Part shown: piece after piece, positions 58,057 through 64,000 of the stretch
Layout: each line of letters starts with the position of its first letter
Numbering within the stretch: position 1 is the first letter of the stretch
Assembly: GCA_021779195.1 (NCBI GenBank)
Contig: JAJYBB010000001.1
Coordinates: forward strand, 183,735 to 247,734
DNA from: Bacteroidota bacterium
GTDB lineage: Bacteria; Bacteroidota; Bacteroidia; Bacteroidales; Paludibacteraceae
Length of the DNA stretch: 64,000 nucleotides
Reading direction: 5' to 3'
Program-made: the position numbers and the translations under genes
The notes under the pieces: generated by a model
Told to the model about the DNA's origin: nothing
Database searches by the model: none
Seen by the model: only the letters and a program-made list of their open reading frames with translations

Positions 58057-58572
58057 ATGAAAAAAATACCGTTTCTTTTTATTTCGCTTTTCATGTTTTT
58101 GGCTTGCAAAACAGATAAAGAGATAGAGGTCGAAAAAATTGTAGCCTCAATTGAAGCGGTCGGATTGACTCAATTTTTAAATATTGAATACAGCCCTTCT
58201 GATAAAACTGAAAAGTATAATTATTATCTGAATGACAGCCTATATACAAGTTGGGACTATAATTTAAGTTCAAATCATTTTGAGAAGTACGATAAAACCA
58301 AAATGAAAAATTTCTCATCTGATTGTGAAAAATTTATGAAGTCATTGCGTGATAAAATTAAATCGACACCTGTTGTACTAATTACTCAGACGCAATGGGC
58401 AGGTAAGGTAATCAATTATTGGATAAATGATACAGAAGTTATTTCGTATGTTAATCCTGCTGTAAAATGCAATGCAGCCTGCACAGCATCCTTAACTGAT
58501 GAATTGAGAAATTATAGTAAAATAAAAGATAACTGGTATTACCGGAAACTTATTGTCTGTACCAATAAATAA
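58057..58572 (+). CDS. Hypothetical lipoprotein
   Basis: 171-aa protein with a short signal peptide and lipobox (FMFLACKTDKE, Cys17), so it should be membrane-anchored. The rest is mixed alpha/beta with Tyr- and Lys-rich parts, and has two later Cys (in KCNAACTA). I do not recognise the family. It follows the alcohol dehydrogenase by 34 bp, and may share its transcript. Confidence 0.65.
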   Translation: MKKIPFLFISLFMFLACKTDKEIEVEKIVASIEAVGLTQFLNIEYSPSDKTEKYNYYLNDSLYTSWDYNLSSNHFEKYDKTKMKNFSSDCEKFMKSLRDKIKSTPVVLITQTQWAGKVINYWINDTEVISYVNPAVKCNAACTASLTDELRNYSKIKDNWYYRKLIVCTNK

Positions 58573-58686
58573 AAAATCGATCTACTGTTTTTTTAAGCCA
58601 ATTCTGGTCGTTTAATCAACTCAAGTAATATTGAATTATGCATATTCAATGATCTATTATTCAAGTAATTAAATTTGTCATTTCTC

Positions 58687-58712
58687 AAGAAACAGAAAAT
58701 ACTGTTTCTTTT
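58687..58712 (+). terminator. Hairpin after the lipoprotein gene, probable terminator
   Basis: Stem AAGAAACAG (58687-58695) / CTGTTTCTT (58702-58710), 6-nt loop, followed by only TT G. Position fits the end of the alcohol dehydrogenase/lipoprotein unit. Confidence 0.45.
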
Positions 58713-58739
58713 GTGAATGGTGTGCAAATATTTATGAAT

Positions 58740-58950
58740 TTTCAAATTGACAAGCTAATTTTTGGAGAAGTGCTACAGCAGAAAGATCGTGCCGATTATG
58801 GAACATGCCTGAAAAATACTTGTTGGAGCAGCTGCAGCAGAAGTTTGGTTGTGGTTTGGGAATGGAAAGAATGAGTTAACACTTCTATTTTCCTGACTTT
58901 CCCAATTGCGAGTATCCTGCGCTCGAAATTCAACTGGTCACAATTTTAAT
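58740..58950 (+). pseudogene. Decayed fragment of a DUF1016 (YhcG-type PDDEXK nuclease) N-terminal domain
   Basis: Two frames join into one recognisable domain. Frame one reads IFGEVLQQKDRADYG (58758-58802). Frame two, shifted, reads YLLEQLQQKFGCGLGMERMS, then a stop, then HFYFPDFPNCEYPALEIQL (58817-58933). Together this follows the DUF1016 N-terminal order: EExxxxxRADYG, then LLxxLxxxFGxGFS, then MxxFYxxFPD. The frameshift near 58803-58816 and the in-frame TAA show it is dead. No start, no catalytic C-terminal domain and no mobile element are visible. aroA starts directly after it. Confidence 0.6.
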
Positions 58951-58959
58951 TTATAAAAA

Positions 58960-60171
58960 ATGGATATTAAAAAGTTATACTCCCCTACCGATTTCATTCA
59001 ACTGGAAATCAACCTTCCAGCATCCAAAAGCATTAGCAATAGGGCATTAATCCTGAATGCGCTGGCATATAGCCCGTATGAAATTCAGAATTTATCGGAC
59101 TGCGATGACACACGGGTAACAATGAAAGCATTGGATTCCAACGATACTACTTTTGATATTGGCGCTGCAGGAACAGCAATGCGATTTCTAACGGCATTTT
59201 TATCTAAAACGGTTGGCGAATGGGTAATTACCGGCAGCGAACGCATGAAAAACCGTCCGATAAAACTGTTGGTGGATGCATTAAATAGTTTGGGTGCGCG
59301 AATTGAATACATTGAAAAAGAAGGATTTCCACCGCTTCGGATTTTTGGAAGCGCGTTACTTGGTGGCGAAATTTCTTTAAATGGCAGTGTGAGCAGCCAG
59401 TATATTTCGGCATTGATGATGATTGCCCCATATATGCAAAATGGGCTGAAAATCAAGCTAGAAGGTAATATAATATCTGTGCCGTATATACAAATGACGA
59501 TGAGCATGATGAAGGAATTTGGCGTTCATGTGAAGTATAAAAATAACGAGATTGAAATAAAATCCCAGCTTTATAAACCGACTCCATTCAAAGTTGAATC
59601 GGACTGGTCGGCAGCATCTTATTGGTATGAAATTTTGTCAATTGCAGGTAAGGGACAAATTTTCCTGAAAGGTTTAAATCGAAATAGTTATCAGGGCGAC
59701 AGCAAAGCAGCAGAACTTTTTGAACACTTGGGTGTAAAAACAGACTATCAATCTGAAGGTATTTTGCTTACTCCAAGTGGAAATCTTACCAACAAATTCG
59801 AATATGATTTTGTAAATCAGCCCGATTTAGCACAAACCTTTGCGGTAACGTGTTGTTTGAAGAATATTCCGTTCCATTTTAAAGGCCTGCAAAGTTTAAA
59901 AATCAAGGAAACAAACCGGATTGCAGCGTTAATCAATGAATTGGCTAAACCGGGTTTTATACTTTTTGAACCAGCTGAAGGTGAATTATTATGGAATGGT
60001 GAACGTTGTGAAGCTAACAAAAAAATCAGTATTGACACTTACGAAGATCACCGAATGGCAATGGCTTTTGCTCCGGTAGCTTTAAAAATGCCGGTTGAAA
60101 TTAAACATCCCGAAGTTGTCAGCAAATCTTATCCTACTTTTTGGTACGATTTTGATCTATTATTAACCTGA
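58960..60171 (+). CDS. aroA: 3-phosphoshikimate 1-carboxyvinyltransferase (EPSP synthase)
   Basis: Joins PEP to shikimate-3-phosphate in aromatic amino acid synthesis. 403 aa, a little short of the 427 of E. coli. Family marks: NLPASKSISNRALIL (Lys23 binds PEP), GAAGTAMRFLTAFL, GSERMKNRPIKLLVDAL, SSQYISALMMIAP, and EDHRMAMAFAP near the C terminus. All are intact. The ATG at 58960 is 10 bp past the DUF1016 remnant; the promoter may lie in that remnant but I cannot point to one. Confidence 0.95.
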   Translation: MDIKKLYSPTDFIQLEINLPASKSISNRALILNALAYSPYEIQNLSDCDDTRVTMKALDSNDTTFDIGAAGTAMRFLTAFLSKTVGEWVITGSERMKNRPIKLLVDALNSLGARIEYIEKEGFPPLRIFGSALLGGEISLNGSVSSQYISALMMIAPYMQNGLKIKLEGNIISVPYIQMTMSMMKEFGVHVKYKNNEIEIKSQLYKPTPFKVESDWSAASYWYEILSIAGKGQIFLKGLNRNSYQGDSKAAELFEHLGVKTDYQSEGILLTPSGNLTNKFEYDFVNQPDLAQTFAVTCCLKNIPFHFKGLQSLKIKETNRIAALINELAKPGFILFEPAEGELLWNGERCEANKKISIDTYEDHRMAMAFAPVALKMPVEIKHPEVVSKSYPTFWYDFDLLLT

Positions 60172-60260
60172 GATCTTTAATAAAAACAATCACTGAATAT
60201 TATTTCATCAAAGATAATTAAATTAACATTCAATAAATTGGAATAAGTTTGAAGATTATT

Positions 60261-60758
60261 TTATAAATTTGAAGATTTAGTTAATTGTTGAAGAACCTCA
60301 TATACGATCGGGCAGGTATAAGCATTTTTAACAGACAATTTGTAAATCTGATAAAAGCGTTTTCGGTCGGTATGTGGATATTCACGGCAAGCTTTTGGAC
60401 GGGTCTCATAAATGGAACAATAATTATCAGCTTCCAGAAATGGACAAGGCATTGACTGAAACACCATATCACCGTCCTCATCAACACGTAAATATTTATC
60501 AATAACATCAGTAGACTTCATCCTGAGTGTTTTGGCTATTCGCTCCACATCCTTGTTCGTAATCAAAGGACCTAACGTTCGACAACAATTAGCGCAATTC
60601 AGGCAGTCAATTTGTTCGGTTACTTCGCCGTGAATAGCTTGTATAGTCATATCCATTCCTTTTAGTTTCTTCTTATTTTTCTGAAAATAACGACTCCATA
60701 CAGGCTCTGCTTTGGTTGCAGCTTCTTTAATAAAAGAATAATCAGTAGTTTTATTCAT
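60261..60758 (-). CDS. YkgJ-family cysteine cluster protein
   Basis: 165-aa protein with eight conserved-type cysteines: CLNCANCCR (about 55-63), then CPFLEADNYCSIYETRPKACREYP (quoted by motif: CPF, YCSIY, ACREYP). The family probably binds zinc or an Fe-S cluster (formerly UPF0153); its role is unknown. It is convergent with aroA and stands alone. Confidence 0.88.
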   Translation of the reverse strand: MNKTTDYSFIKEAATKAEPVWSRYFQKNKKKLKGMDMTIQAIHGEVTEQIDCLNCANCCRTLGPLITNKDVERIAKTLRMKSTDVIDKYLRVDEDGDMVFQSMPCPFLEADNYCSIYETRPKACREYPHTDRKRFYQIYKLSVKNAYTCPIVYEVLQQLTKSSNL

Positions 60759-61093
60759 ATTTTTAATGCAATGACAATCGGGAATTTATATTCAGATTTC
60801 ATTTAATCAATACGTCAGCTTTGAGAATAACTTGTCCTAAATATCGGTAAATAATTCTGTTTAATCAATAAATTAAAACTTCAATGCTGTACGAGAGCAA
60901 ATTTCCACACATATTTGATGATAGAAGCGAACAATCAATCAAAAGTAAATTTGATCTAAATTTTTCAATATTAATTACTTAACTCAATGACAGAGATTTA
61001 AATCTCAAGAATAAGTTTATGAATTTCAATGTGTACAAAATTACGCAAAATGCAATTGAATTCAATAAATTCTTTTTTTTAATCAAAAAGCTG
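60759..61093. other. Non-coding region upstream of the serine palmitoyltransferase gene
   Basis: About 335 bp, AT-rich, without a credible gene. It contains a 14-bp perfect palindrome GAGATTTAAATCTC (60993-61006) about 90 bp before the promoter element; it could be a regulator site but there is no further evidence. Confidence 0.45.
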
Positions 61094-61101
61094 TATCTTT
61101 G
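61094..61101 (+). promoter_or_regulatory. -7 promoter element of spt
   Basis: TATCTTTG 31 bp before the ATG at 61133. It rules against starts farther upstream (61019). Confidence 0.6.
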
Positions 61102-61132
61102 TAGCCGTTTTAAAATTAAACAAGAATACTAT

Positions 61133-62320
61133 ATGAGTCAACTAAGTAATGTGTTGGGACAGTATGATGCGCCCCAACAAGCTATGGCAATGGGCGTTTA
61201 TCCATATTTTCGTCCTATTGAATCAGATCAGGATACGGTTGTAACTATCAATGGTAAACCGGTATTGATGTTTGGGTCAAACAGCTATTTGGGACTTACA
61301 AATCATCCCCGACTCAAAGAAGCAGCCATTAAAGCAGTAGAAAAATATGGTACCGGATGTGCCGGTTCCCGATTTTTAAATGGCACGCTCGACATTCATA
61401 TCGAATTGGAAGAACGTTTGGCAAAATTAGTTCATAAAGAAGCTGCTTTAGCTTATGCCACTGGTTTTTCGGTCAATTCCGGGGTTATTCCATGTATAAC
61501 CGGACGGGAAGATTATTTGATTTTCGACGAGTTCGATCATGCTTCAATCATTGAAGGTAAACGCTTGTCGTTTTCAAAGCAACTGAAATATCGACATAAC
61601 GATATGGATGCACTGGAAAAAATTTTAAAAAAATGTGAGCCTGATAAACTAAAATTGATAGCTATTGATGGCGTTTTCAGTATGGAAGGCGATGTGGCAA
61701 AATTGCCTGAAATCGTTGAGTTATCAAAAAAATACAATGCTTCAGTTTATGTTGACGAAGCCCACTCGCTGGGCGTTTTCGGAAAAACCGGCGCCGGCAT
61801 TTGCGAACATTTCGGGTTGTCGAACGATGTGGACTTGATTATGGGTACATTCAGCAAATCGCTGGGTACGATAGGTGGCTTTATTGCTTCCGACACCCAC
61901 ATTATTAATTACCTGAAACATAATTCGAGAACGTTGATTTTCAGTGCTTCAATCACTCCGGCATCGACAGGTTGCGTGTTAGCAGCGTTGGATGTAATGG
62001 AAGATGAACCCTGGCGCAAAGAGCAACTTTGGGCAAATACCAAAAGAGCTAAAGAAGGTTTTCTAAAAGCCGGATTTGAAATCGGACCGACTGAAACTCC
62101 GATTATTCCACTCTATGTTCGAGATAATAACAAAACCTTTCTTCTCACCAAAATGTTGATGGACGATGGTGTATTTGTTAATCCGGTGGTTTCTCCTGCC
62201 GTTCGTTCTGAAGATTCATTGATACGTTATTCGTTAATGGCAACCCATACTTTCGATCAAATCGACGAATCATTGGTGAAAATATCGAATAATGCCCGAA
62301 AATTAGGGATTATCAAATAA
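61133..62320 (+). CDS. spt: Serine palmitoyltransferase (alpha-oxoamine synthase family)
   Basis: PLP enzyme that condenses serine with palmitoyl-CoA in the first step of sphingolipid synthesis, a pathway common in Bacteroidota. From the chosen start it has 395 aa. Fold-type I marks: FGSNSYLGLTNHPRLKEAA, DEFDHASIIEG, VDEAHSLGVFG, and the PLP lysine in MGTFSKSLGTIGG (Lys242). A frame extension to 61019 is discarded because the promoter element lies inside it. The close relative Kbl (2-amino-3-ketobutyrate ligase) and BioF are alternatives, but the N terminus (QAMAMGVYPYFRPIES) fits bacterial Spt. Confidence 0.88.
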   Translation: MSQLSNVLGQYDAPQQAMAMGVYPYFRPIESDQDTVVTINGKPVLMFGSNSYLGLTNHPRLKEAAIKAVEKYGTGCAGSRFLNGTLDIHIELEERLAKLVHKEAALAYATGFSVNSGVIPCITGREDYLIFDEFDHASIIEGKRLSFSKQLKYRHNDMDALEKILKKCEPDKLKLIAIDGVFSMEGDVAKLPEIVELSKKYNASVYVDEAHSLGVFGKTGAGICEHFGLSNDVDLIMGTFSKSLGTIGGFIASDTHIINYLKHNSRTLIFSASITPASTGCVLAALDVMEDEPWRKEQLWANTKRAKEGFLKAGFEIGPTETPIIPLYVRDNNKTFLLTKMLMDDGVFVNPVVSPAVRSEDSLIRYSLMATHTFDQIDESLVKISNNARKLGIIK

Positions 62321-62386
62321 AAGCTTCTAAAAAATCCTCACGGACTTTAGCACAATAAAAGATAAAAAATAATTTAAAGAACACTT

Positions 62387-62430
62387 GAATAGAACGAGTC
62401 TGTGAATCAGATTAGTTCTATTCTTTGTTT
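62387..62430 (+). terminator. Terminator of spt
   Basis: Stem GAATAGAAC (62387-62395) / GTTCTATTC (62415-62423) with an inner TCTG/CAGA extension, then TTTGTTT. Confidence 0.65.
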
Positions 62431-62548
62431 AAAAAATCAACTATTATAGTTGTAAATATAAATTTTAAAATTCATTTTTCCACTCATTAAACTTTAAAAA
62501 AGCCAACGCCAACCATCTCTTCTGAGAAATCTATGTGGCTTTCCCTAA

Positions 62549-64000
<1,452 letters not shown>

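Noticed and set aside
57648..58109. 153-aa minus-strand frame overlapping the alcohol dehydrogenase and lipoprotein genes
   Set aside because: Antisense to two supported genes, Cys/His-rich only because of codon mirror effects; no signal or motif.

Overview
This window reads as an ordinary, gene-dense chromosomal stretch of an AT-rich member of the Bacteroidota, most likely a Bacteroidales species. The support is a SusC/SusD pair, the type IX secretion (T9SS) translocon protein SprA next to ruvA, a short protein with a T9SS-like C-terminal sorting domain, a zinc-free L31, serine palmitoyltransferase, CCA-less tRNA-Asp, and many promoters of the Bacteroidota type (TTG, about 19-20 nt, TAnnTTTG) without Shine-Dalgarno dependence. 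The species cannot be fixed from sequence alone. No CRISPR array, insertion sequence, integrase, rRNA or prophage was seen.

Layout. 1-2.9 kb: hexuronate catabolism (uxaB, cut by the window start, and uxaA). 3.2-13.6 kb: sppA (minus), then ruvA and the giant sprA. 13.7-17.7 kb: a DsbD-type reductant transporter, then grpE-dnaJ. 17.7-19.5 kb (minus): an exosortase-family transpeptidase and tsaD. 19.5-24.7 kb: tamB and a DUF3256 protein. 24.7-29.8 kb (minus): rpmE2, an EamA transporter, truA, an acyl-CoA ligase and purU. 30.1 kb: tRNA-Asp with its own promoter and terminator. 30.2-37.6 kb (minus): ssb, a Dabb protein, the small T9SS-CTD protein, nadB, a GNAT protein, an RlmD-type rRNA methyltransferase and two overlapping PAP2 phosphatases. 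38.1-44.0 kb (minus): a complete susC-susD-surface lipoprotein operon. 44.9-47.2 kb (minus): cysS and a TerB/J-domain protein. 47.3-52.5 kb: a cobalamin riboswitch driving a BtuB-like receptor, convergent with metH. 52.7-54.2 kb (minus): gpmI. 54.5-58.6 kb: a two-gene LysO exporter, a glycosyltransferase, an iron alcohol dehydrogenase and a lipoprotein. 58.7-64 kb: a decayed DUF1016 nuclease fragment, aroA, a cysteine-cluster protein (minus), serine palmitoyltransferase, and an ABC-F ATPase cut by the window end.

How the genes fit together. Most are housekeeping, but several bear on the cell envelope: SppA, SprA, TamB, DsbD, exosortase, PAP2 phosphatases, SusCD and sphingolipid synthesis. B12 uptake (riboswitch plus BtuB) sits tail to tail with B12-dependent MetH, which lacks its reactivation domain. 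The points most worth a second look are the orphan exosortase in a T9SS organism, the almost passenger-less T9SS-CTD protein, the truncated MetH, the ABC-F protein with a degenerate second ATPase site, the DUF1016 remnant, an enzyme-free SusCD locus with a 26-bp perfect palindrome upstream, and terminators embedded in the 3' ends of convergent genes. I did not find a convincing wholly new multi-gene system.
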